From contig VZQC01006256.1 of NCBI GenBank assembly GCA_009823505.1, forward strand, positions 550,959-614,958: a DNA stretch of 64,000 nucleotides, in the 5' to 3' direction. This document shows positions 33,060 to 43,302 of the stretch, in pieces; the stretch's first letter is position 1, and every line of letters starts with the position of its first letter. The notes beneath the pieces are model-generated. The model did no database searches. It was not told the DNA's origin and saw nothing but the letters and a program-made list of their open reading frames with translations. The position numbers were made by a program, and so were the translations under genes. The DNA is from Rhizomys pruinosus (Eukaryota; Chordata; Mammalia; Rodentia; Spalacidae).

Positions 33060-33570
33060 CTTCTAGCTGACAATCTCACTCTCCTGCTTAATCACTGGGG
33101 GAGGGGACACAATCATCTTCGTTATAAAATTCTAAAGTCCTTCGGAAAATGCAATTGGAATAGAATCCTGCCTGTTAACATCTCCTAGTTAATTATTGTA
33201 GGCTGTATTTTTGGCATCAGGGCTGAGCTGGTGTCAGGGAAGGAAAGGGGGGCTGGGGGGTGGGATCTTCATCACAATACCAGTTTTAGGAGTCGTTTAT
33301 CTTGTCCTTTAGACTAATTATCCCAAACTTACCACTAGGCTGTCACACTTACATGCTCCAATAAATGTAGTTTTAAATCAGCCGCTGACTTTGCGGCTGG
33401 GGTGGCAGCATCCCTGGTTCGTGTCTAACTAGGGCCATCCATCTGCAATCATGGCACTGAGGGGAAGCGGCCCTCTTCAGCCTCTGTGAATGATCATGCT
33501 TATTTATATGCAAATACATTTGACAAATCAATAATGTATGATTTAGCTGTTTGGTGTATGTTAGTACATG
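33060..33570. promoter_or_regulatory. Candidate conserved non-coding element with an octamer
   Basis: A half-kilobase free of repeats. It contains gcttaatcactggggg, atgcaattggaatagaatcc, ctagttaattattgtaggc (near 33187) and a perfect octamer ATGCAAAT at 33508-33515 followed by caataatgtatgattt. Clustered homeodomain/POU sites suggest an enhancer. Function is inferred. Confidence 0.35.
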
Positions 33571-33829
33571 GGCTGGGAATCCCAAGTGGGGGGGTCCATA
33601 AAGGGGTCTTTTGGCCTCTGCCTCACCCCATCAGGTCTTCTGTGCTATCTTGACCTTCCAAGATTCCCAAGTTCAAGTTTCTTCCCTGTTCAGATTACAA
33701 ATCTGTCTTTGTGTCTTCATGCCTATTTTAGGCTCTGCTTTAGTTAGGGCTTGTCCCTAATTACAGTATTAATTCCATAAGTATTTATTGAGCACGTACT
33801 ACTATCTCTCTCTGACTATATCTTATATC

Positions 33830-34175
33830 TATGTATTGGTTACTTTTATTGTTGCTGTGACCATAATACCTGAAAAGAAACAACTTAAGTAGTGAAGGGT
33901 TTGTTTTGGCTTATGGTTATAAGAGAATGAGTCCATCATGTGAAGAAGGCTGAGGACAGGAGTTGGAAGAATCTTGTCATATTGCATCTGCAAGTCAGGA
34001 AGCAGAGAGTGAACGGGGGTTATAAAACCTCAAGGCCTGCCCCCTGTAACCCACTTCCTCCAGTGAGACTCCTCTGAAGGTGTTACAGTCTTCCCAAACA
34101 GCACCACTGCCCGAGGACCAAATGTTGAAATACCTGAGCCTGTGGGGGGCATTTCACATTTAAACCACAGCAGTT
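33830..34175 (+). mobile_element. Rodent interspersed repeat, class not fixed
   Basis: The order 'tgttgctgtgaccataatac', 'gaagggtttgttttggctta', 'agcagagagtgaac', 'cctgccccctgtaacccact', 'cttcccaaacagcaccact', 'ggggggcatttcac' matches a common rodent medium-length repeat. I remember it as URR1-like, but cannot confirm the class. Orientation is nominal. Confidence 0.5.
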
Positions 34176-34234
34176 CATACATGAAATAAAGCCTTTGGAA
34201 GCATGCACTTTAACCAAGCACTTTTCTGGAGTGC

Positions 34235-34345
34235 TTTATATATAGTACTTAATCTTCTTAATGAGATAGGTAATATTATGGAGCCCATTTCACAGACAGA
34301 AAAACCTAGGCACTGGATTGTCCAAAGCTCTATAGCAAGAGAAGA
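34235..34345 (-). mobile_element. MIR SINE relic
   Basis: cccatttcacagacagaaaa, acctaggcactggattgtcc and agctctatagcaagag match reverse MIR loosely. Confidence 0.5.
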
Positions 34346-34864
34346 TGTTTTGTGATGCAAACTCAGGCTGGGCCCTACTCTGCTTTTGTCTGCTGGGCTT
34401 TATTGCCAAGCCTGCATTGGGGAGCAGAAGTAAAGAAGCTAGCAGTCTCTGACCTCATCCAGCATTCAATGTGGGGAGAAAGAACGTGAACAGAACATAA
34501 ATCTAAACAAAACAATAAAGCCCATCAACAACACAATCGAGAATGAATGAATGCACAGGATATGATCACCGCTATGAACGAACATATTGGTACTGACAAT
34601 AATGGACTCAGAAAACTTACCTAGCTGAGCTTTGAGAGATGGCCAATCCAAAGGGGACATCAACCTGACTTTGGCCCAATGTAATGTGGTATGGGAAACT
34701 AGGAGTAAGATTCCCTAGAGAGGATGCTTGAGCAGCATCAGAGCTTGGGAGAAGGATGCTGGGGAAATGGGCCGTCTTGATTCCAGAGAGAAGACCTTTA
34801 ACACAGGTAAGTGCCAGATGCCTTAGCTCAGTTAACACCCACCGCCATGACAAACCAAAGCATT

Positions 34865-34965
34865 CTGTTCCTCCCGCTTTACAGATGAGAAAGCTGAAGC
34901 CCACTCAGCTTAGGCGGCTTGTGCAGGTCAGAGTGGGAGGGGCTAGCATTTGAGGCAGATCTGCT
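34865..34965 (-). mobile_element. MIR SINE relic
   Basis: ctttacagatgagaaagctg, aagcccactcagcttaggc and aggtcagagtgggagg match reverse MIR. Confidence 0.6.
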
Positions 34966-35399
34966 TCCTCTAGAGGAGGGACCCTTCTCTAGTTCTTTAG
35001 TTTCTAACACGAAAGCTGAGTCTTTTATGAATCTTCTACAGACTATGGCACATCCATGGTCTCAAAGTTCTGGTTCTACCTCTCCAACCTGCTCAGACCC
35101 ACCCATCAGTGCTGGGAGGTAGTGGCGGGGGGGCCACTGTATCCTCCGGATGGTCTCTTCCTTCATCCTTCAGTAGCTCTCCATGGCTCTCAGAGATAAG
35201 TCTGGTATCAAATGGAGATGTTTCAGCTGCCTGCTGTCCTCACGTACCAGGCACTGGGCTACCACCCAGGCTGTTTCCTTGGCTGAATCTGGTTTCTTCT
35301 TTCTCTTTACTGAGACCGCATTCCTCTTTAAGTCTCTAAGCAGATTCTCGTTCAACAGATCATCTGCCACATACTAGGCTCCATTTGTTTCATGTGATA

Positions 35400-35835
35400 G
35401 CTACTCTCCAAGGTGGCCCCCAGTACACTAGTTCTGTGCCAAGATGTATTCATGTGCCCCATAGGATAAAGCCAAAGTGATGGTTGGTGACTTCTGTGGG
35501 TAGATCATAAAGGACATCACTGTTCCATCTTGCTCTCTTAAATCCCTTGCTTGAGAAGAGCCAGTCATCATGTTGGGAAGGTACTCAAGCAGCTCTTTGG
35601 AGTGGTCAGTGTGGCAAGGAACAGAAGTCTCCTGCTGACGACCAGGGCTGTTTCTTATACCCACGAGTGAGCAGCCTTGGAATCAGAGCCCAGTCTCCAT
35701 GTATCCCTGTTGCTGCAGCCCTGGCTTATGAGGAATTCCAAGCAAACCCAGCCAGCCAAACCACTTGTAAATTCCCGACTCACAGGAACTGTGTTCCATA
35801 GTGTTGAAAGCCACTAAGTTTGAGTAATTTGTTAA
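35400..35835 (+). mobile_element. Ancestral mammalian MaLR-type LTR relic
   Basis: Blocks gtactcaagcagctctttgg, agtgtggcaaggaacagaag, tctcctgctgacgaccag, gaattccaagcaaaccc and agccactaagtttgagtaat follow a MaLR-type LTR, including the 3' 'ccactaagttt...gtaatttgtta' ending. A second, shorter relative is at 54195-54425. Confidence 0.5.
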
Positions 35836-35874
35836 GAAGTTATATATACTACATATATTAAATGGATATTCCTT

Positions 35875-36000
35875 TTTATTTTCTCTCCTATATTTTCACA
35901 CTTGACTGTGAGCCTCCCTGGACAGGGACTGTGCCTTTTCTAAGCCTGTCCCTCATTGTTTAGCAAGGGGCCTGGTACGGGGCGATGATTGTTACTGGTT
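35875..36000 (+). mobile_element. L2 LINE 3'-end relic
   Basis: acttgactgtgagcctccc, tggacagggactgtgcc and ggggcctggtacgg fit the L2 3' end (gagctcc..gggcagggac..gtgcctggca). Confidence 0.5.
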
Positions 36001-36424
36001 GATTTCAGGAAAAGTGATTGCCAAGCTCTTCAGAAAGAAAGACTGGGCTTAGATTCCTGATTTGCTCTTCCTCAGAAAGAGTGAGGGCTTCCTGTGTAGG
36101 ACCATGCCATTCTCTGACTCTCTGTTCCACTGCATGACTTGGAAGTGTCCATGCAGTGGCTTGAGCAGACTCCTTCCTCTGTAGAAGTTTCTAGGAACCA
36201 GAAGCTGACGGCGGGAAGCAGATATTTTGCTGAGTTGTTCCGGCAGCGATGGGCTGTGTCCAGATGCTAGGGTCTCATCAGTTCCAGTTAGCAGCTCTCT
36301 TCCCCGCTTGGGAGGTTGTTCCCGCCACATCCCCTGGGCTGTTAGTGCTGGTTCTCCAGAGGAGCCAGACCCAGCTCTGGGCTGGGGACTTTCACTTTCC
36401 TGTGGGACTTGTGGCTATGAAATA

Positions 36425-36790
36425 TTCAGTGCCAGTGACTTTTTCTCTCATATTTCTTCATATTCAGGGTGGCCACTCAATTGATATGTAAATAAACTGC
36501 ACCAGCACTGAGCCTGTCCCACGCTGCATTATTTAAGCTGCAAAACGATGCATCATCCGTCATGGGGCCCATTGGAGGGACCCTGCTGGGCGCTGGGCAA
36601 TAAAGCCCGCAAGAGCCTCATCAGAAGCAGCGGGTGGCCTAGTGGAAGTTCATTTATGCATGAAATATTCAGCCAGCAACAGTGCCAGCCTTAAACATCA
36701 GTAATTGGGGGGTTTCTATTGCTCCTAACTAGTGCCTCTAAATTATTGCAAAAGACTGGCCAATTTACAAATTACATATATTTGTCATGC
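36425..36790. promoter_or_regulatory. Candidate conserved non-coding element
   Basis: Repeat-free block with dense AT-rich sites: tcaattgatatgtaaataaa (36478), gctgcattatttaagctgc, catttatgcatgaaatattc (36651) and ctctaaattattgcaaaag. The central part (ggcgctgggcaataaagccc) is GC-richer. It is the second of the two most enhancer-like islands by composition. Inference only. Confidence 0.35.
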
Positions 36791-37396
36791 TCGTGTACCT
36801 TTCCTGAGCTAACCGAAATGGCCCATGTTGTGGCTGTTTGCACACTCGCCACACGGTGGGTGATGGGTGGTCTAGTGGAGCTGGCTCCTCTGTTGGACAT
36901 GGGGGGAGGCTGCATCAGACAAGCAAGCCCTGCCTGGTGCTTATCTCCTTATCCTGGCCGTGCTTCCTTTCCGGGCTTCTCATTGCTTCCTTGTGTCGAG
37001 CACAGGTGTCAGAGTCCTAGGGGTCAAACACACCGCCAGGGGTCCCCTGAGGAGTGGTTCCAGTACCGGACTGTTTGGGTTGTTGCCTGGCTCTGTGTGA
37101 GGCTCCAAAGCTCCACAAATCTTCTCTACCAGGATCTGGGTGATCTAAAGGAGAACTTACCTTGGTCTTCGAGAGCTCACGTTCCCTTTAGATGGCTGAA
37201 TGCCCTGCAGGGCTGCTGCCCTTGGCCTCTTCTGAGTAGGCTCCGAGACTGCAGGTTGCAAATGGTTTATTTGGGAGGTGACCTTAGGACACAGAGCTGG
37301 GAACTGGGGGCCTGGGACAGAGAAGGGAAGGCAGTGTTGATGAGGAGGGCAACTCGGGCTCCATCTCCTGGCGGGGGGCTGGGGGGGGAGAGCTGA
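36719..37396 (+). other. 225-codon open frame, probably chance
   Basis: The longest open frame in the window. The first part lies in the AT-rich candidate conserved block and the last part is a low-complexity G-rich stretch (gcggggggctggggggg). The product shows no recognisable domain, and an antisense frame overlaps its end at 37157-37411. I treat it as non-coding. Confidence 0.15.
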
Positions 37397-37739
37397 GTGC
37401 ACATGGCTCAAAGGCTCAGGGAGGTGGAATATTATAGTCTTTTGAGGGACCTGCAGAAAGGCTTCCCTGCTGTGAAGTGGGAATGATGCATTTGGCTTGG
37501 CATCTTCCCCAGCGTCGCCCTAGGGAGCCAGCAGTGTCTGATCACCATCTGGATTCTGGCACAACCTCTGTGTGCTTAGGGACTTCAGGTATGCTGAGGT
37601 GGGATGGAGGTCGGGGCGCTGGTGAGCTTTCTGGGGAAGGGGCTCCTGCCTGTCAGGTGAGTGCTACCTGCATTGGATGAAGGCAGCAGGAAGGAGCAGG
37701 AAGGAACGGGCATGGTCGTCTGATGACTGTGCTGGGGAA

Positions 37740-37915
37740 TCTATGGTTAACTCTAGGATGCCCTTTCACTTAGCTGACATGCAGCCTTTGGGTCCCACTG
37801 AAGTCGCCTCCTCAGAGAGGTCTTCCCTACCACCGATCCAGTGGATCACCCTCAGCCCCTTCCTCATCTCTTTGCCTCTGTTGACTCTGTCTCCCAGACT
37901 CCCAGGAAGGAACGG
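37740..37915 (+). mobile_element. L2 LINE relic
   Basis: cctcctcagagaggtcttcc, ctaccaccgatccagtgg and cccttcctcatctctttgcc follow L2 3' text. Confidence 0.45.
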
Positions 37916-37939
37916 CTAGACCTGCTCCATTGGCTTCTT

Positions 37940-37955
37940 TTTTTAAACAATTATT

Positions 37956-38006
<51 letters not shown>

Positions 38007-38194
38007 TATGAATGTACTGTCTGCATGTAGGTCTGTGCACCCGTGTCGTGCAATGCCGCGGAGGTCAGAAGAGGGTCTTGGATTCCCCTGGAACTGGAGT
38101 TCTCCTGGAATTGGAGTTACAGACGGTTCTCAGCCACCATGGTTGGTGCTGGGGATTGAACCGGGTCCTCTGCATAGACCATCTCTCCAGCCCC
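37940..38194 (-). mobile_element. B2 SINE with 17-bp duplication and a head deletion
   Basis: Reverse B2 with the target duplication ctccattggcttctt at 37925-37939 and 38195-38209. It carries the extra unit ctcctggaattggagtt at 38102-38118. About 33 bases of the head are missing between tcctctgca and tagaccatctctcc, removing much of the tRNA-like anticodon-side region including part of box A. Confidence 0.95.
37951..38007. repeat. (TTTA)n microsatellite in the B2 tail
   Basis: About 13 TTTA units, grown from the AATAAA-rich tail of the B2 on the minus strand. Confidence 0.93.
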
Positions 38195-38734
38195 CTCCAT
38201 TGGCTTCTTAACCCTCTCCATGAGAGCTTCAAAGAACGCTGCTCTGCGGGCGAGCACATGAAGGTTGTGAGTTAGGTGTTTTGATCCCTCCTGTCAGAGA
38301 CAGGGAAAGTGAGGATGAGAGACTCTAAGGGTGTGGTTTAAGTGTGAGAGTCAGGGCCTTGACTCCAGGGCCCTCCAACGTGATCTTTCTCTTATCCTTC
38401 TTCCAAACCCTAGGTATTCTACCAGCTTTACCATCTTCTTGAACTGAGGAAGCCTGAGGTCAAATTCAGCACTAAGAGACACAAGAGATGAGATTCCAAG
38501 AGCTGCCTTTCCCAGAGCGTGGCTGCCATGTGAGGAAGCTGTGTTCTGCCCCTGCAGGGACATGGCATCTGACACTGGACTCCCAACTTTGGTATCAAAG
38601 GAATTCAAGTCCCGGGGACGAGAAAATACCCAGGAAACATTTCAGCACCAAAATCTTTTTTTCTGATAAGCCCTAAAAGCATTTCCTGTGCAGGCAGCCC
38701 CTTTCTTTTATGGTATCATTAGCATGTATTAATT

Positions 38735-38868
38735 ATATATGATAGTGGTTCTCATTATGACATTTTCAAACTTGGATATAATGTTTTGATCACAGCACCC
38801 CTTTACCCTTTTCTTGTTCCTCTCCTGATGGTCTTCCCAACAACGAGTCACCTTTCTACTTCCATGAC
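38735..38868 (-). mobile_element. Rodent L1 3'-end fragment
   Basis: ctcattatgacattttcaaa ... atgttttgatcacagc ... cctctcctgatggtcttccc is reverse L1 3'-end text, related to 21090-21150. Confidence 0.5.
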
Positions 38869-38871
38869 TTT

Positions 38872-39086
38872 AAAAGTTTTTATTTGATTTATCTATTTTT
38901 ATTTTATGTCTATGAGTGTTTTGCCTGCCCATGTGTGTAATGCCTGTGGAGGCCAGAAGAGGTCATGTCCCTTGGAACTATAGTAATGGATGGTTGTTAG
39001 CCACCATGTAGATGCTGGGAATGAAGTCCAGGTCCTCTGCAGGAACAGCTAGTGTTCTTAACTGCTGAGCCGTTTTTTTTAGCCCC
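38872..39086 (-). mobile_element. B2/B3-like SINE, old copy
   Basis: Reverse element with ggaggccagaagaggtcatg, cttggaactatagtaatgg and gctgagccgttttttttagcccc. Box B is damaged. Confidence 0.82.
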
Positions 39087-39269
39087 TAACTTCATGTCTT
39101 AATGGGATGTGTGTATATATGTGTATACACACAAACAAAAAATTTTCTGAACGGATTGGTAGTCATTAATGGGCCTCTCTTTGCTGAGTCTGTTCCCTCT
39201 GCAGTTTTCAAGTTCCTGCAGTTCTGAAAGACATCAGCCTGTTTCTTTTTAAATTTTATTTCTTTATTA

Positions 39270-39425
39270 TTTTTTTTTTCCTTTTTGAGACAGAGTCTCA
39301 CTATAGTCACAGCTGGCCTGAACTCTCAAAGTAGACCAGGCTGGGTGGCCTTTGATCTCATAGAGATTCACCTGTCTCTGCCTTCCAACTGCTGGGATTA
39401 AAGGTGTGCACCACAACTCCAGGCT
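39270..39425 (-). mobile_element. B1 SINE, old copy
   Basis: Reverse B1 with changes throughout (gagacagagtctcactatag, gctgggtggcctttgatctc). It lies directly against the next B2. Confidence 0.88.
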
Positions 39426-39430
39426 CTTCT

Positions 39431-39633
39431 TTTTATTTTTTATTTGTGTGTGTGTGTGTGTGTGTGTGTATACATGACGCATGTATGCAGGTGCCTTCAG
39501 AGGTAGAACAAGATGTTGGATCCCTTGGAGCTGGAGTTATAGGCGGTTGTAAGCTGCCTCGTGTGAGCAGGTGCTGGGAAGTAAACTGGAAGAACAGCAG
39601 GCTCCCTTAACCATGGAGCCATCTTTCCAGTCC
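39431..39633 (-). mobile_element. B2/B3-like SINE with a TG tract in its tail
   Basis: Reverse element: a TG run at 39445-39469, ggtgccttcagaggtagaac, cccttggagctggagttata, then the head complement (ccatctttccagtcc). Box B is lost (ggaagtaaactgg). Confidence 0.8.
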
Positions 39634-39639
39634 TGCCCG

Positions 39640-39890
39640 CTTCTTGTCCTGCACTTTTGCATATGCTATTTCTAGTTCTCAGAAAGTTCCTATTTTCCTT
39701 TATGTTTTATTCCAAGCAGTCCAATTCCAGAAACCACTGGCCACATCCTTCTCTCCCTTGCTTATTTTTACCGCATTCAGTGTCCTGAGTTCCTTAAGGG
39801 CAGGCCTGGGGCTTATTCACAGTGTGTCCCTCAAGCCTTAGCTCAGATGAGCGCCTGGGAAATATTTGGGGGCATGAATTAGAATGACAG
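39640..39890 (+). mobile_element. L2 LINE relic
   Basis: cttttgcatatgctatttct, cactggccacatccttctct and ttccttaagggcaggcctgg follow the L2 3' region to its end. Confidence 0.5.
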
Positions 39891-40149
39891 ACTATTTGAT
39901 TGTAGTTCAGAGATCAGGGCTTCTTTAATCCATGTGCCCAAATTCTTGGCTTCTTGGTTTGCAAAGTGGTCTGAGCACTGAGGTGGTAGGGGAGATTCCT
40001 GTAGGGAGAAAGAGAAACTCAGTATTTTGGTTTGATTTGGAACAAATGATGGTTGTTATTTTCCTCTTTCCATATTTCCTCAATTTTGTCATCTTTCCTT
40101 TTCAACCTGCCCTGGGTCCAGCCATGAGCTGCCTGCTTCTCTTCTCTTT

Positions 40150-40330
40150 TTAAGCTTCCCAGACAAACTTCCTATTAATGCCTGGCTGATGCAAATGTCA
40201 AATGGTCCTATGTGGATGCTATTAAAATAATGAATGCAGAAGGGGATAGATGAACACGGCTGGGAATCGATCTTGGACCCCTGATGAGATCATTAAGAAC
40301 CAGGGAAGGGAGGGGGCATCACTCTCACAG
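40150..40330. promoter_or_regulatory. Candidate conserved non-coding element with an octamer
   Basis: Repeat-free block with a perfect octamer ATGCAAAT at 40189-40196, ctattaaaataatgaatg near 40219 and gagatcattaagaacc. Inference from composition. Confidence 0.3.
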
Positions 40331-40444
40331 GTTGAAATTTCACTAGCGCCTATTCCTCCCCTCCATCAACTCCTGTCCTCCTTCCTGTCCCCCATCTGAT
40401 TTATGGGCTGGACGCCTCCCCTTCCCCCTCCCCCACCCATTACC

Positions 40445-40880
40445 CTCAATGCAGTGCTAACTCACCATGGAAAATCTATTTGTGTCAAATAGAATTTTTA
40501 TCTTGGCCTACGAATTAATGTGGTTTGTAAAAGATGTTTTAATCATGCGTTCCTTATGGCAAGAGCACTGCATGAAAAAAGTAGTTGCTCTTGAGGCTCA
40601 GGAAGGTGTTGTGCAGAAGATGCATCATGGTATCTCTGTGCGGGCACATAGCAATGGCTCTAGACTGGGTCACAGCTGAGGACCATATATGGTGGGGGCA
40701 GAAGAAACTGTACTGGGAGAGTTCAGCTGGATGATGCAGAAGGGCATGGAGGGCTCCTTAAATTAAATCCCTAAGAGCAGTTGCCTCCATTATTATTGTC
40801 AACATATTCTTGGAATTCTGTTCTCACAACTTCGCAAAATAAAGACTGAAATCTGATGATTTGATTTAATTCATTCGAGA
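40445..40880. promoter_or_regulatory. Candidate conserved non-coding element
   Basis: AT-rich unique block: aatctatttgtgtcaaatag (40472), cctacgaattaatgtgg (40507), cttaaattaaatccctaag (40757), atttaattcattcgagatg (40863). Part of a region with several such islands. Low confidence without alignment. Confidence 0.3.
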
Positions 40881-41404
40881 TGGAGGAGGGAACAGATGTG
40901 AGGATTAAAGCCATGTGCGCACAGGTCCAAATCCCAGCGGTTCCACTTCTTGGATGTGCGAGGATGCCTCCCCGAGGTACAGTAAAATGGGAATTACCTT
41001 CCCTCGCACCTCCCTACAGCATGATGAGGATGGAGTGAACAAATAACAGGAATGTGCACAGCTTGAGGCTGGCGCAGAGGGAGCCCTGTCCTTCATCCCC
41101 CCACCCCCCCTCCTTGCTGAGCCAGAAGACATTAGTTCATGTTTCAACATTGCCATTTCAGACTAGCTGGGCACATAGTGGGTACTTTCTAAACATATGC
41201 TGAGTGAAAGAATAGGTTATTTGGGGGGTTACTGATAAAATTCTCTGTTTCTTTGGCCTATGGAGAAGAAAATTCTGCCAAATAAACTTCCTAGGCAGCT
41301 TGTGGGTCTGTAACCTACCCAAGTATTTTTTTTTTTATTAAGTCACTCTCTGTGACATTAATTATTCTATTATCTGCTATTTTCTTTTATATGTACTTGT
41401 CTGC

Positions 41405-41540
41405 TCGTTGTTCTTCCACTGAATTAGAAGCTTCTTGGTGGCTGCTGCCTTTCTCACATACTGTTGTGTCCCTAGGACCTGGAAAATAAATGGTAGATGG
41501 TCAATAAAATACTGGTTGAATGTATTTGTAAACAAATAAA
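41405..41540 (+). mobile_element. L2 LINE 3'-end relic
   Basis: ccactgaattagaagcttct, ttgtgtccctaggacctgg and caataaaatactggttgaat fit the extreme 3' end of L2. Confidence 0.6.
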
Positions 41541-42287
41541 AAAAAGTGGAAAGATGGAGTTGTTTCCTTTGTGAATCCCTGATTGTTTGTGTAAAGTGTC
41601 AGGAGAGCAACTCTGAGACAGATTACTTCCGGAATGGCTTGTTCAAAGATCTTAAAATTGTAGTCAGAGAGTAGGTGTGGCTGAAGTAGACACCAATAAA
41701 GAAGAGGTATCTGTTGGTACCGTCTGCAGAAATTACAAAGTGCCATCCCCTCCTGCCTCATTTGATCTGAGTTGCAAAGACCAGCCTCTCAGTGGCTGTG
41801 GGAGGAGGGAGGAGGCAGGGCCTTGGGAGAATGGGCATTGTAGAAGACTCCCTGACCAGGTACCCCACAGCCAGCTCTAAGGGTCTGAGAGCACGAGAGA
41901 GGAAAGCTTCTTCTGCTGTTTGCCCCTGGTTTGATGGCTGGAAGTGAGGGATAAAGCAATATTCTGCCTGACCTCATTTCCCAGCTGGAGAAATGGAGGA
42001 GTGGCCGCCAGGACAGGGGCTGCGGCAGAGCTTCCTGTGATGTACACAGCTTCCAGAACAGCAGAAGCTTCCACTTGTCAGAGGCTCCATGGCTCAAAGG
42101 AGCTCAAGGCTTTTATGGCTGGTAAACTCAAGGGTAAAGAATTTGACTTAATCTCTCTGCTGTGCATTGTGCTGGAAAAGAATCTCTGAGACTGGTTATT
42201 GAGGAAATAAGAGGCAAAAGACTGTAGAAGGGATGAATAGGCTTATTCATCTATTCAACCATTCAGCCACTCTATTAATTAATTTGT

Positions 42288-42551
42288 TCAATCAATTTAT
42301 TTTGAGACAGGGTCTCCCTGCAGCCCTAGTTGGCCTGGAACTCGCTCTGTAGACCAGGCTGGCCTTGAACTCACAGAGATCCGCCTGCCTCTGCCTTCTG
42401 AGTGCTAGGATTAAAGGCGTGCACCGCCACGCCCAGCTTAAAGACAGTTCTTAGCTGCCATGTGGGTATTGGGAATGGAACCCCAGTCCTCTGTAAGAGC
42501 AGTTGGCACTCTTAACAGCTGAGCCATCTCTCCAGCCCCATCAATCAATTT
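42288..42551. repeat. Target-site duplication around chimera C
   Basis: tcaatcaattt occurs at 42288-42298 and 42541-42551, bounding the composite element. No copy lies at the internal junction. Confidence 0.85.
42299..42540 (-). mobile_element. Chimeric B2-B1 SINE, copy C
   Basis: On the plus strand a reverse B1 (gagacagggtctccctgcag to cgccacgcccagc) ends at 42437 and is followed at 42438 by the reverse of a B2 head (ttaaagacagttcttagctg to ctctccagcccc). On the element strand this reads B2 head, ...ctaagaactgtctttaa, then B1 5' end gctgggcgtggcgg. One 11-bp target duplication surrounds both parts. The B1 is full length to its 3' end. Confidence 0.92.
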
Positions 42552-43265
42552 TTATACCTTAGCATCACCTACATGTTAACCACCAAGGAATTCAGTCATG
42601 TAAAAGACAGACATGAAATCTGCCAATGTGAAGCTTATAGTCTAATGGAGGGAAAAGATTTACAGGACTAATACAAAAATAAATGTATAATCTGAATGAT
42701 AACCTGCTGGGAAAAGGAATTTCAGGTATGTGTTAACTCTCATAACAAACTAGCCCCAAGTGCCTAGTCTTAAAACACTATGCTTCATTTAATCAAGTTA
42801 GCCTTTCAGGCTGAGTTCTGTGTGGTGGCTCTTTTGGTCTTCTATGAATAGCTCACATTTCTGGTAGCTTGGGGTGGGTTGGCTGATTTGGGATGGTTTT
42901 ACCTGAGACATCTTGTATCTGTTCCTATGTCTTATTCTGCAGCATGGAATGTTCTCCAGGTGAAGACAGAGGATCAGGAGTTAAGTGAAAGTATCCAGCG
43001 CTTTTTTAGGGGGCAGGGAGAAGCACTGGAATATCGGTCTATTACAGCACAGCCTGATCATGCATACCAGGGCTCTTGGTTTCAAATGAGTGGTTGCAGG
43101 GCTCTCTCTGAGGATGCAGCATTTCAGTGGAGCTATGCAGGGTTAGAAGGAGAGAGTCAGGTGAAGAGAAAGTAACAGTCTAGGCTGAGATGAAGTCTTG
43201 TTTGAGCTCTGAGGAGGGTCGGAACTGGGTGGAATCCAGGTACTCACTGCAGGACAGGTGGGTTC
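42552..43265. other. Unique sequence, no gene seen
   Basis: A 98-codon open frame at 42879-43175 has no recognisable domain. Text near 42630-42665 (gcttatagtctaatggaggg) may be an L2 scrap. Confidence 0.35.
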
Positions 43266-43271
43266 AGGCCT

Positions 43272-43302
43272 GAGGCAGAGGCAGAGGCAGAGGCAGAGGC
43301 AG
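43272..43302. repeat. (GGCAGA)n hexamer repeat
   Basis: Five tandem GAGGCA/GGCAGA units. Confidence 0.93.

Noticed and set aside
36719..37396. 225-codon open frame as a gene
   Set aside because: No recognisable domain, starts in an AT-rich unique block and ends in a G-rich run, with an overlapping antisense frame.
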